Notes: a model not told the origin generated them from the letters alone. Positions 1 to 6,720 are shown, numbered from the stretch's first letter. The stretch: DNA of 11,856 nt from Vicinamibacteria bacterium (GCA_025924295.1 JAICEG010000125.1:1-11856), one strand, 5' to 3'. Numbers and translations: made by a program.

Positions 1-1142
1 ACGGCGATGAGATCCTTCACGATGCTCGGAAAGTTGTCGGCGACGGCGAGTGTCTGAATCTTCGCGCGAGCGATTTGCGCTGGTGAGGAACCGTACAGCG
101 TCTCCGGCCGCTCGAGCGCTTTCTTCAGCATCTCGGCATAGAGCGCGCGGACGGCATTTCGGTTGGGGACGATTGCGGTCGGGTTGACCGGCGTGCTCGA
201 CGCAGGATCGAAGCCGGACTCGACCAGCGCTGCGCTGGTGAGCATCAGCAGCTTGGAGTAATACTGCGCTTCGATTTCCGTGTTCGGCATCCCGACGAGG
301 AACTTCATCTTGCCGCCGACCGAGACACGCCCGACGTGGCAGGCGGCACAGGATAAGAACACGCGGTCCATCGCGCCGGGGCTTCCGAAATCCGGCCGAT
401 CCTTCTCCCATTCCTCTTCGAGCTCCTCCGTCTTGAGCTTGGCGATGAGCAGGCTGGTGTTCTGAAATACGCTCTTGAGGCGCAGTTGACCGTCGTGCAG
501 CTTCGTCTCGGCGGTCGAGAGTGGCTCGAACGAGCGCGCGTTCTCGAATGCGAACCCGAACGGCAGCGCCGCTTGCCGTTCACTCGCCGGTCGCGCCAGG
601 CCGTCGACATAGTCGATCGGATTGGGGCCGATGCCGATGTGATCGAAGGTCCATCGTGTTGCCGATGGACCCGTTCCAAGTGGCAAGGCGGCTTCGCGCT
701 TCCAGATGCGAGCGATTCGTCGCAGTGCCGGGTTCGGGTGATCGGGATCCAGATCCAGAATCGTCTTGAACAGGACGAACGGCATGCCGTTGAACCCGAC
801 GGGGTAGTCGCGGAACCAGCTCCACGCAAGTTGTGGATTCTGCCCGCTGCGGAAGCCGTACTTTTCCGCGCGACCCGGATCGGTGTCGCTCAGGTAGCCA
901 TCGATTGCGCGATCGCGCTTCTCGATCTCCGCGGCCCAGTTGGTGACGACCTGCCCGTCGACCCACGACACGATGTCTTCGCTCGAGTCGCCGGTCAGTG
1001 GTCCGACGAACCCTGGTGTGCCGGTTGCCGCCGCGGCGGTCGTCGCTTCAGGCTCGCCTTCGCTCGCGGGCTGGCGGCTGCACGCGCACACCAGCAAAGT
1101 CAGTACAACGCATACCAGTGATCGAATCCTGAAGGTCGGCAT
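1..1142 (-). CDS. Lipoprotein c-type cytochrome, possibly RoxA/MauG-like di-haem oxidoreductase (3' part cut off by the window edge)
   Basis: The reading frame is open from the ATG at 1142-1140 to the left edge, so about 380 N-terminal residues are visible. A lipoprotein signal is present: basic start, hydrophobic core LVCVVLTLLV, lipobox VCAC with Cys21 as the lipidation site. One covalent haem motif CAACH lies at residues 265-269, followed by HVGRVSVGGK and GMPNTEIEAQ. This 'CxxCHxG...GxPN' layout resembles, from memory, the first haem site of large di-haem c proteins such as rubber oxygenase RoxA; a second CxxCH would then lie beyond the window. The protein should act outside the inner membrane, anchored by lipid. 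A GAGGTG ribosome site (1150-1155) and a start one base after the P450 stop indicate translational coupling with that gene. A plain mono-haem electron carrier is less likely, because more than 260 residues precede the haem. The c-type cytochrome call is firm; the RoxA-like call is moderate. Confidence 0.75.
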   Translation of the reverse strand, partial: MPTFRIRSLVCVVLTLLVCACSRQPASEGEPEATTAAAATGTPGFVGPLTGDSSEDIVSWVDGQVVTNWAAEIEKRDRAIDGYLSDTDPGRAEKYGFRSGQNPQLAWSWFRDYPVGFNGMPFVLFKTILDLDPDHPNPALRRIARIWKREAALPLGTGPSATRWTFDHIGIGPNPIDYVDGLARPASERQAALPFGFAFENARSFEPLSTAETKLHDGQLRLKSVFQNTSLLIAKLKTEELEEEWEKDRPDFGSPGAMDRVFLSCAACHVGRVSVGGKMKFLVGMPNTEIEAQYYSKLLMLTSAALVESGFDPASSTPVNPTAIVPNRNAVRALYAEMLKKALERPETLYGSSPAQIARAKIQTLAVADNFPSIVKDLIA

Positions 1143-1143
1143 C

Positions 1144-2967
1144 TCAACACACCTCAACGTCGCTCCCGGGAGCGAGAGGCCAGAACATCCGGGTCGTGCC
1201 GGTATCGGCAAACTGAAGGGAAAACGTCGTGGCATAGAGGTTCTGGTCATCGAGCTGCAGTCGCCCGAACCGCCGCTCGAAGGGAAAGGCAGACTCGCCA
1301 GCCCCGGGTTCAGGACGCGCCAGATCCTGAAGCCCGAGTACCGCAATCATCGACTCGACGATGATGACCGGCGAGACGTATTGCCCCAGACACGTGTGTC
1401 GGCTCCATCCGTACTGCAGATAGTGTTGCCGAGGCCTGTCGAGGATGAAGGCATCCGGGTTGGGAATGTCTCTCATCGCCGAACCGTGCGCGGCGAAGAT
1501 GAGCGTGCCGGCCGCAATCGGCCGGCTGTCCGCGATGCGTGCTCCATCACTGACGCACTTGCGCAGCAGGACCTCGCCTTGCGGTTGCAGGCGGAGAGCC
1601 TCCTGGAAGTACTTGAAAAGCTCCCACCGGCTTTCCTTCACACGAGTGCCGCTCAAGACGTTGAGGGCCAGCTCAGTGGCTTCGGCGAAAGTGCCGTATC
1701 GGACCGCCTCGGTTCCGCTCGACCTGTACTCGTCGCCCTTGAGCCGCATGAGCGAATCGATCACCCGGCACGTTGCCTCTTCCTGGCCCGCGATGGCGCC
1801 GACGATGGTTCCCATCACGTTCTCGGCGATCCGGAGGTCGCTGACCAGCCGCGGATCGAGGTTCGCGGGACGAGCTGCTGCGGGCGCGGAACGACCGAGT
1901 TGGAAGTTGAGCAGTCGCGTCAGCATCGTGTCGTCGACCTGCAGACCGCTCAACAGACGTTCGCGCTGGATGCCGATCTCGCGAAGGAGGTACGCGAGCA
2001 GGAGGCGGCAGGAGCGCACGCCATCACGCTGCACCTGCGGATCCTTCTGGACGTTGTTGAAGAAGTGCCGGAACGCGGCTTTGATCCAGAGATACATCTG
2101 CCGCTCGTCGGGGATGACGCCGTCCTCCTTCTTCAGCGCGGTCTCTTCCTGCCCCTCGACCGGCGTACCGTAGTACGTCAACATTTCGGGCGTGAGCTCG
2201 AACGAGCCGGGCTGCTCCGCCACCGGTACGCCGAGATACTTGTGGCCAAGCGTGACAGGTACATAGCGCGCAACGGCAGTGACGACGTCGATCGTCGAAG
2301 ACCCGTTGGCGCGCGCCTCGTCCAGCGCCGCTCCCATGCGTCGCACGCAGTCCCGATGGATGATGTCGGTGATGCGGTCGGCGTCCTCCCGATTGCAGAC
2401 CGATGACAGTAGTCGCTTATCCGGTTCGTACGCCGTGTTGTCGTCCGTGCTCAGGATGAAGGTCGTGAAACCGCCGTTGTGAGCGGGTGTCATCACCTTG
2501 ATCATCTCGGCGCCGTAAGGATCGACGGTGAATTCCTGATCGCGCTCGAGAACATTCCGAACGGCGTCGCCCTCGACCACGAGCACCGGACCAAACGCCG
2601 GCTGAAACAGCTTCGCCTTCTTCCGAATTTCTTCGAGCATCGGATAGGGCCGCAGCTTCAGAAAGAAACCGATGACGGCACCTATCGCGCGACCCTGGCG
2701 AATGGCCTGGCCCTTCAGCGCCTGCAGTTCCTTCCCCTCGTCTGCCGTGATTTGACCGGCACGCGCCTTTGCCGCGAGTTCCTGCAAGCGGGCGATCCCG
2801 ACGGGATTGTCAGAGCAAATTCGCTCGATCGTGCCGAAGAAGGATTGCAGCGCGGCGGCGGCTTCGCGGGCGAGAAAACCAAGGTCCGGGGCCGTGGGAT
2901 CGGCTGGGGCGACGGCCGGCGCGGCGGCCGCAGGCGCATTGGTGTGTTGTTCGACGGAAAGCCGCAT
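1144..2967 (-). CDS. Cytochrome P450 (607 aa) with N-terminal helical extension
   Basis: The P450 signatures are in order. An I-helix region lies at about 386-400 (GTIVGAIAGQEEATC), the K-helix ExxR is EALR at 456-459, and the haem-thiolate loop is YGWSRHTCLG at 519-528 with Cys526 as the proximal ligand. The loop has Ser522 where most P450s have Gly. In the I-helix the position after AGQE is Glu397 rather than the usual oxygen-activating Thr; Thr399 is two residues later. At 607 residues it is about 150-200 longer than typical bacterial class I P450s. The excess includes roughly 100 N-terminal residues, an Ala/Pro-rich start and then helices. There is no signal peptide, so it is probably cytosolic. 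The start is supported by GAGGT at 2973-2977, 5 bp upstream. It is first in a two-gene unit with the downstream c-type cytochrome. P450 membership is confident; the substrate is unknown. Oxylipin-type isomerase or peroxygenase chemistry is inferred only from the I-helix. Confidence 0.88.
   Translation of the reverse strand: MRLSVEQHTNAPAAAAPAVAPADPTAPDLGFLAREAAAALQSFFGTIERICSDNPVGIARLQELAAKARAGQITADEGKELQALKGQAIRQGRAIGAVIGFFLKLRPYPMLEEIRKKAKLFQPAFGPVLVVEGDAVRNVLERDQEFTVDPYGAEMIKVMTPAHNGGFTTFILSTDDNTAYEPDKRLLSSVCNREDADRITDIIHRDCVRRMGAALDEARANGSSTIDVVTAVARYVPVTLGHKYLGVPVAEQPGSFELTPEMLTYYGTPVEGQEETALKKEDGVIPDERQMYLWIKAAFRHFFNNVQKDPQVQRDGVRSCRLLLAYLLREIGIQRERLLSGLQVDDTMLTRLLNFQLGRSAPAAARPANLDPRLVSDLRIAENVMGTIVGAIAGQEEATCRVIDSLMRLKGDEYRSSGTEAVRYGTFAEATELALNVLSGTRVKESRWELFKYFQEALRLQPQGEVLLRKCVSDGARIADSRPIAAGTLIFAAHGSAMRDIPNPDAFILDRPRQHYLQYGWSRHTCLGQYVSPVIIVESMIAVLGLQDLARPEPGAGESAFPFERRFGRLQLDDQNLYATTFSLQFADTGTTRMFWPLAPGSDVEVC
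1150..1155 (-). promoter_or_regulatory. Ribosome binding site GAGGTG for the c-type cytochrome, inside the P450 3' end
   Basis: On the minus strand GAGGTG lies 7 bp before the ATG at 1142 and within the last codons of the P450 gene. The junction reads TGAGATG, a stop and a start separated by one base. This fixes the start of the cytochrome gene and implies that one transcript serves both genes. Confidence 0.7.
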
Positions 2968-2999
2968 GGGTTACCTCAGCCAGCCAGGGGTTGGGCCTC

Positions 3000-3028
3000 A
3001 TTCTCACTGGCTGTTCCGGTTGAAACAA
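3000..3028 (-). promoter_or_regulatory. Candidate sigma70-type promoter for the P450-cytochrome c unit
   Basis: On the minus strand TTGTTT (3028-3023) and GAGAAT (3005-3000) are separated by exactly 17 bp. They match the -35 and -10 consensus at 3/6 and 4/6 positions. The predicted start of transcription, near 2993, would leave a leader of about 25 nt containing the GAGGT ribosome site. The match is modest, so this is only a candidate. Confidence 0.3.
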
Positions 3029-3161
3029 GAGCAATGTCGGCCCAGCAACGGATGAGATGGCGCGCTCGGATGCGTGCCCGGCAGAATCCGCGCAACCCAT
3101 AAAGGAAAAACGACCAGGTGTTTGGTTCCGAACGACGAGGCTGGATGCACAATCTGTCCTG

Positions 3162-3193
3162 TTGTTCGAGCTCGATCAGCGGGGCGTTATACC
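3162..3193 (+). promoter_or_regulatory. Candidate promoter/operator region of the SDR gene with 10-bp palindrome
   Basis: A perfect palindrome TCGAGCTCGA lies at 3166-3175. It is bracketed by a weak -35-like TTGTTC (3162-3167) and a -10-like TATACC (3188-3193), but the spacer of 20 bp is longer than ideal. A repressor bound there would overlap the promoter. No other clear promoter was seen for the rightward genes. Confidence 0.25.
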
Positions 3194-3203
3194 GAAGGGG
3201 GCC

Positions 3204-3208
3204 GGAGG
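3204..3208 (+). promoter_or_regulatory. Shine-Dalgarno GGAGG that decides the SDR start
   Basis: GGAGG lies 6 bp before the ATG at 3215, and the Rossmann motif begins directly after that ATG. This argues against the in-frame upstream ATG at 3074, which would add 47 residues of unconserved, Arg-rich sequence. Confidence 0.8.
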
Positions 3209-3214
3209 CACACG

Positions 3215-4246
3215 ATGGACACCATCCTTCTCACGGGGGCTACCGGCTTTCTGGGTTACCACGTCGTGAAAAAGCTGAATGCGGCTGGTGTCCGGCCCCG
3301 CGTGCTCGAACTGCGCGACGGCCGGCCTGACGTCCTCGATCAGCTCGACGTCGAACGGTGCACTGGTTACGTCGATGAGCCGGCTGCGGTCCGCGCCGCC
3401 TGTGCCGGCGTCGGCACGCTGATCCACCTCGCCTTCAAAGTGAGTGTCGGAAGCGGCCAGAAGCTGGTCGACGAAATGGAGCGCATCAACATTGCCGGCA
3501 CGCGGCAGCTCCTCGAAACGGCGGCAAGTTCCGGCGTGACGCGGGCAGTGGTCGCCGGCAGCGCGCTGGCTGTTGGCGTCAACAAGAGCCCCAAGCCTCT
3601 CGATGAAACGGCGAACTGGGATGAGCACGCCTTCGATCTTCGCTACGCCAACATGCGCCGGCAGGCGGAACTGAACGCCCTTGCCCATGCGTCATCGACG
3701 TTCGCGGTCATGACGGTGTGTCCGGCGTTTACGTTCGGTCCCGACGACCCCGTCGGCGCACCCGCGAACAAGCTGGTCGAGTCGCTCATCACTGGCAAGC
3801 TGCGCTTCACCCTGCCGATTGGATTTGGATGTCTCGACGTCCGTGACTTTGCCTCGGGCGTCGTGCTCGCAGCTGAACGCGGTCGATCGGGTCAGCGATA
3901 TCTCCTGAGCGGCGAGAACGTCACGACCGATCAGCTGCTCGAACAGGCCGCCGCCATTGCGGGAGTCCGTGCGCCAAAGTTCGCGCCGCCCATGTTCCTC
4001 GTGCGCACGGTCGTCGGGGCACTCGAGGTGATCAGCTCGATTCGCGGAAAGTCGGCTCCCCTGACTCGCGAGGTGCTGCAAGTCGTTGGACGATACGCCT
4101 GGTACGACACAACGAAGGCTCGCACCGAGCTGGGCTGGACTCCGCGGCCGCTGCGCGAGACGCTGGAAGACACGATTCGCTGGCTGCGAAATCCGGTGTC
4201 GACGAGCGCACCGCGGGCGCGGGAACACGGGGCGGCAGTCCAATGA
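3215..4246 (+). CDS. Extended SDR family NAD(P)-dependent epimerase/reductase (343 aa)
   Basis: The N-terminus has the extended-SDR dinucleotide motif TGATGFLG (residues 7-14) after a first beta strand. Further family marks are NIAGTRQLLETAASSGVTRAVVAGS (about 92-116, with Ser116 at the catalytic Ser position), CPAFTFGPDD (about 169-178) and a C-terminal LGWTPRPLRETLEDTIRWL, as in dihydroflavonol-reductase, 3-beta-HSD and sugar-epimerase relatives. The catalytic Tyr144 is followed by ANMR, so the usual YxxxK lysine is replaced by Arg148. Length is normal for the family and there is no signal peptide, so a cytosolic NAD(P)-dependent redox or epimerase step on a hydroxy/keto substrate is likely. 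Its stop overlaps the start of the beta-propeller gene (ATGA). The gene is divergent from the P450 unit, suggesting a shared pathway. The substrate cannot be read from sequence. Confidence 0.85.
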   Translation: MDTILLTGATGFLGYHVVKKLNAAGVRPRVLELRDGRPDVLDQLDVERCTGYVDEPAAVRAACAGVGTLIHLAFKVSVGSGQKLVDEMERINIAGTRQLLETAASSGVTRAVVAGSALAVGVNKSPKPLDETANWDEHAFDLRYANMRRQAELNALAHASSTFAVMTVCPAFTFGPDDPVGAPANKLVESLITGKLRFTLPIGFGCLDVRDFASGVVLAAERGRSGQRYLLSGENVTTDQLLEQAAAIAGVRAPKFAPPMFLVRTVVGALEVISSIRGKSAPLTREVLQVVGRYAWYDTTKARTELGWTPRPLRETLEDTIRWLRNPVSTSAPRAREHGAAVQ

Positions 4247-5502
4247 AGCGGCTCATCGTCGTAGTGCTGCTCGCCGTGATCGTTGGCGTCTGGTGGATGG
4301 CAGCAGCGCCACGGCCGGAGATTCAGCTGGCCGGTGCGCATACCATCGATCGGGCCACTGAGGACGCGATTCGCGCAGTCGATCGCTCCGCCGAGTTTGC
4401 CGTCAGCCTGGAGCAGTTTCCCTCCTCCGCTCCCGCGTTCGATGATGCGGTTTTCCTGCAGGACGGCGCGACCGCACTGGTCACGGCGACCGATGGTCAG
4501 ATCTGGCGAATGAATCTCGGCAATCATTCGGCAGAGCCACTGGTCGATCCGCCGCTCATGGCCTACGGCATCCACGAGGCCCCGGGCGATCCGAATCACT
4601 TCTACTTCTGCTCGTCGCGGTCGTACGCAGAAGCCGCCGCCGACGAGCGCGTCGGGCTATACCGGCTCTCGCTCGACACCCGTAAGGTGGAAGCGCTGGT
4701 GCTCGACGTCCCGGCGACCGATCTGATGAACGAGATTCCGGTCGTCTACGCCGACAACGACCAGGGCGCCCCCGAGCTGCGCCCGGGAAGCGGTACGCCG
4801 ACGCGACCGCTCATCGTGTGCGACAACCTCGAGGTGTCGGAAGACGGTCGCCGGATCTATTTCTCAGAACCATTCGACTACACCGGCGCGTCGGTCGACG
4901 ATGCGTTGGACGAAGCGATCGCGCTCTCGCCCAACGGACGGTTGTGGCGATACGACCTCGAGACGCGTGCGACGCGTCTCATCGCCGAGGGGTTTCATTT
5001 CATCAACGGCGTGTTGTACGACTTGCATCCGGGACAACCGCGCGAGCAGTCGGTGCTGGTCACGCAGACGTCGTTGTTTCGCTTGACCCGTTTCTACCTG
5101 AGTGGCCCGCAGGCTGGTCGCAGCGAGGTCGTCCTCGATGGTGTGACCGGGTTGGATGATGGAATGGATCGGGACGAAGCGGGACGCATCTGGCTCGCGC
5201 TGTTCTCCGATCGAACCAGGCTGCTGACATGGGTTCACGAAAACCCGTGGATCAAGCCGCTGTTCATGAGGGTGCCCGCCAGGTTACTGATGCTGCTGCC
5301 CCAGAAGACCGGTGTGGTCGTGGTCAGCCCCGATGGCCGGACGCCGATCTATTCAGCGCTCTATGATGGAGATGCGCTGGCGTCGATCGCGTCGGCGGTG
5401 CCGTCGCGCGCCGGCGTGTACCTCGCGAATGAAGCGCTGGGACCGGAGCGCCGCGAGCAGACGAGAGTTTCCCGGCTGAAGTTACCGCCGGTGCTGCAAT
5501 AG
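4243..5502 (+). CDS. Membrane-anchored strictosidine-synthase/APMAP-like beta-propeller protein (419 aa)
   Basis: Residues about 4-22 (LIVVVLLAVIVGVWWMAAA) form one hydrophobic N-terminal segment, an anchor or uncleaved signal, placing the rest in the periplasm. The body has six-bladed propeller features shared with strictosidine-synthase-like/SMP-30 proteins: DNLEVSEDGRRIYFSEP (about 194-210), GRLWRYDLETRATRLIAEGFHFINGV (about 232-256) and FYLSGPQAGRSEVVLDGVTGLDDGMDRDEAGRIWLAL (about 284-320). The last part matches the 'YWLKGPKAG...PGYPDNI' block of plant and animal homologues, here with DDGM in place of PDNI. HENPWIKPLFMRVPARLL (about 332-349) resembles the same region of APMAP. Most such proteins are hydrolases (lactonase or arylesterase type), not true strictosidine synthases. 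The start overlaps the SDR stop (ATGA), so the two are co-translated. Family is fairly sure; reaction unknown. Confidence 0.82.
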   Translation: MKRLIVVVLLAVIVGVWWMAAAPRPEIQLAGAHTIDRATEDAIRAVDRSAEFAVSLEQFPSSAPAFDDAVFLQDGATALVTATDGQIWRMNLGNHSAEPLVDPPLMAYGIHEAPGDPNHFYFCSSRSYAEAAADERVGLYRLSLDTRKVEALVLDVPATDLMNEIPVVYADNDQGAPELRPGSGTPTRPLIVCDNLEVSEDGRRIYFSEPFDYTGASVDDALDEAIALSPNGRLWRYDLETRATRLIAEGFHFINGVLYDLHPGQPREQSVLVTQTSLFRLTRFYLSGPQAGRSEVVLDGVTGLDDGMDRDEAGRIWLALFSDRTRLLTWVHENPWIKPLFMRVPARLLMLLPQKTGVVVVSPDGRTPIYSALYDGDALASIASAVPSRAGVYLANEALGPERREQTRVSRLKLPPVLQ

Positions 5503-5514
5503 AGTGGACCAGCG

Positions 5515-5883
5515 TTAACTTGCCGCCGACCGCACCCCGAAGACGTTCCCCTCGGGATCGATGCCGTCCCACGCGCCCCACGGCCGTTGCACCATCGTGA
5601 CGCCAAGCGATTCGAGCCGCGCCCGTTCCCGCTCGACGTCGTCGACCTCGAAGATGAGCTTCACTGGATTCTGTCCACGCACGCGTGGCGGCGACGTGAT
5701 TTCGATCTGGCTGGCGATCTCGGGAGGAATCGCGTGCAAGGCGAACCGCACGCCGCCGGCATCGAATTCGGTCCATGAGTCCGTCCACGTCTCGCTGCTC
5801 GGCTTCACGCCGAGCATCTCGCTGTAGAACGCGCGCATGCGAGGAAGATCCTTGACGTACACCATCGCACTGTTCAGTCGCAT
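5515..5883 (-). CDS. VOC-superfamily (glyoxalase/bleomycin-resistance-like) protein, 122 aa
   Basis: The sequence has paired VOC-module features: MVYVKDLPRMRAFYSEMLGVKP (about 7-28) is the first beta-alpha unit, KLIFEVDDVERERARLESLGV (about 75-95) starts the second, and WDGIDPEGNVFGV (about 105-117) is the closing strand. Length is usual for one two-module VOC monomer. The common metal ligands look absent: the first-strand His position is occupied by the MVYV stretch, and the closing strand ends FGV instead of xEL/xEF. A metal-independent binding or sequestration role is therefore more likely than glyoxalase activity. No Shine-Dalgarno is visible before the ATG. It lies 26 bp after the DUF5995-like gene on the same strand and converges on the propeller gene with a 12-bp gap. 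The ligand is unknown. Confidence 0.8.
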   Translation of the reverse strand: MRLNSAMVYVKDLPRMRAFYSEMLGVKPSSETWTDSWTEFDAGGVRFALHAIPPEIASQIEITSPPRVRGQNPVKLIFEVDDVERERARLESLGVTMVQRPWGAWDGIDPEGNVFGVRSAAS

Positions 5884-5909
5884 GGAGGTGACGATACCCG
5901 AGGTCGCTG

Positions 5910-6620
5910 TCAGATGACTACGCCGAGTCGTGGAACCAGCAGGCCGCGGCCGGCGAACGCCGCGAAGTGATCCAGGTGCTGCAGGTAATCGGCCTGCAGG
6001 CGCGGTGTCGCTCGGAGGTGCCAGAGCAGTTCACCGTTGGTCCACGCCGCTTCACGCGCGCGGCGGACGTTCCACATCATGACGACGCTGTCCACGTCGC
6101 CGAAACCACGGTCGATCTTGCCGGCCAGCCCGGTCGTGAGCTGCTCTCGCAGGACCGCTTCCCGCTCCTCGAGGATGTCGTCGACGCGAGTGAAGTCGTT
6201 GAACCGGGCCCCCGATCTCCCCGGGTAGCGACCGTCGAACGCCGCCATACGGTCGAGGGCGATGGCGAGGTCGTGATTGATATGCGCGTTCATGCCGGTC
6301 AGCGCGAACTGGATTGGCGCCCGGCCGGACAAGTGGCGCGCCCTCAGGAGTGGGCGCCACGCGCGCGGGGTCTTCTCCGGGTCCCGCTCCCACGCCGTGA
6401 TGGCATCGAAGTAGAGCGTGGCGAAAACCACATCCAGGCGCTGGAGGAAGGGCCAGTCTTCCCAGCGGGCCTCCTCGGCATGTACCGCCTCCGTCACACT
6501 GAGGTACAGGAAATTGAACCATTTCAGGCCATCCGTGTCGGGCAATGCTCGATCGATCACGCGCATGACCGACAGCACGTCCTCGATGGTGTTGATGCTT
6601 CCAATGTGACCAGCCAGCAT
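5910..6620 (-). CDS. DUF5995-type protein of unknown function (236 aa)
   Basis: I recognise the pattern of the DUF5995 family from memory: DGLKWFNFLYLSVTEAV (about 30-46), FLQRLDVVFATLYFDAI (about 58-74), RAWRPLL (about 86-92) and the hallmark QFALTGMNAHINHDLAIAL (about 103-121). It looks soluble and mostly alpha-helical, with conserved His and Asp in the NAHINHDL stretch that could bind a metal. No reaction is known to me for this family and I do not assign one. The start is supported by GAGGT at 6626-6630, 5 bp before the ATG. The gene is divergent from the secreted-protein gene (start 6721) and is followed 26 bp downstream by the VOC gene, with which it may share a transcript. Confidence 0.72.
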   Translation of the reverse strand: MLAGHIGSINTIEDVLSVMRVIDRALPDTDGLKWFNFLYLSVTEAVHAEEARWEDWPFLQRLDVVFATLYFDAITAWERDPEKTPRAWRPLLRARHLSGRAPIQFALTGMNAHINHDLAIALDRMAAFDGRYPGRSGARFNDFTRVDDILEEREAVLREQLTTGLAGKIDRGFGDVDSVVMMWNVRRAREAAWTNGELLWHLRATPRLQADYLQHLDHFAAFAGRGLLVPRLGVVI

Positions 6621-6639
6621 GCGTGACCTCGCTAGCCGA

Positions 6640-6645
6640 TATAAT
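6640..6645 (+). promoter_or_regulatory. Perfect -10 box TATAAT upstream of the secreted-protein gene
   Basis: TATAAT is a full consensus match, striking in such GC-rich DNA. Transcription would begin near 6652 and give a leader of about 70 nt. No good -35 is seen 15-18 bp upstream, where the sequence overlaps the start of the divergent gene, so an activator or alternative sigma recognition is possible. The reverse strand of the same site reads TATATC and could be a -10 for the DUF5995-like gene. Confidence 0.5.
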
Positions 6646-6660
6646 GCTCAATCCTCGAGG

Positions 6661-6700
6661 CGACCGCACGGCGGTCGGGCAACGGGCCGCATGGCGGTCC
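6661..6700 (+). repeat. Two tandem near-identical hairpins in the leader of the secreted-protein gene
   Basis: Hairpin 1 is CGACCGC-ACG-GCGGTCG (6661-6677), a perfect 7-bp stem. Hairpin 2 is GGGCCGC-ATG-GCGGTCC (6684-6700), a 7-bp stem with one G-U pair. Both carry the 13-base unit CCGCAYGGCGGTC, starting at 6664 and 6687, 23 bp apart. They lie between the predicted transcription start and the ribosome site, so they could be RNA stem-loops in the leader or paired protein-binding sites. Confidence 0.6.
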
Positions 6701-6708
6701 AATCACGT

Positions 6709-6712
6709 GGAG
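6709..6712 (+). promoter_or_regulatory. Shine-Dalgarno GGAG fixing the start at 6721
   Basis: GGAG lies 8 bp before the ATG at 6721, and a textbook signal peptide follows. The same frame is open from an ATG at 6619, but that would place hairpin-forming, unconserved sequence before the signal peptide. Confidence 0.65.
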
Positions 6713-6720
6713 AATCAACA

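Noticed and set aside
486..1121. Rightward open frame of 211 codons
   Set aside because: It lies antisense to the c-type cytochrome gene, which has a lipobox, a haem motif and a good ribosome site.
940..2406. Long rightward open frame (488 codons)
   Set aside because: It runs antisense through the P450 gene, whose I-helix, ExxR and haem motifs are clear. The translated product is Arg/Glu-rich with no recognisable domain; long opposite frames are common in GC-rich DNA.
2977..3013. Inverted repeat CAGCCAG/CTGGCTG near the P450 start
   Set aside because: A 7-bp stem with a 23-nt loop is likely by chance in this GC-rich DNA, and it does not fit the predicted transcript start.
3074..3214. 47-residue N-terminal extension of the SDR
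   Set aside because: The GGAGG at 3204-3208 and the Rossmann motif starting right after the ATG at 3215 favour the shorter protein.
6619..6720. 34-residue N-terminal extension of the secreted protein
   Set aside because: It would bury the signal peptide, and it coincides with the -10 box and the twin hairpins.
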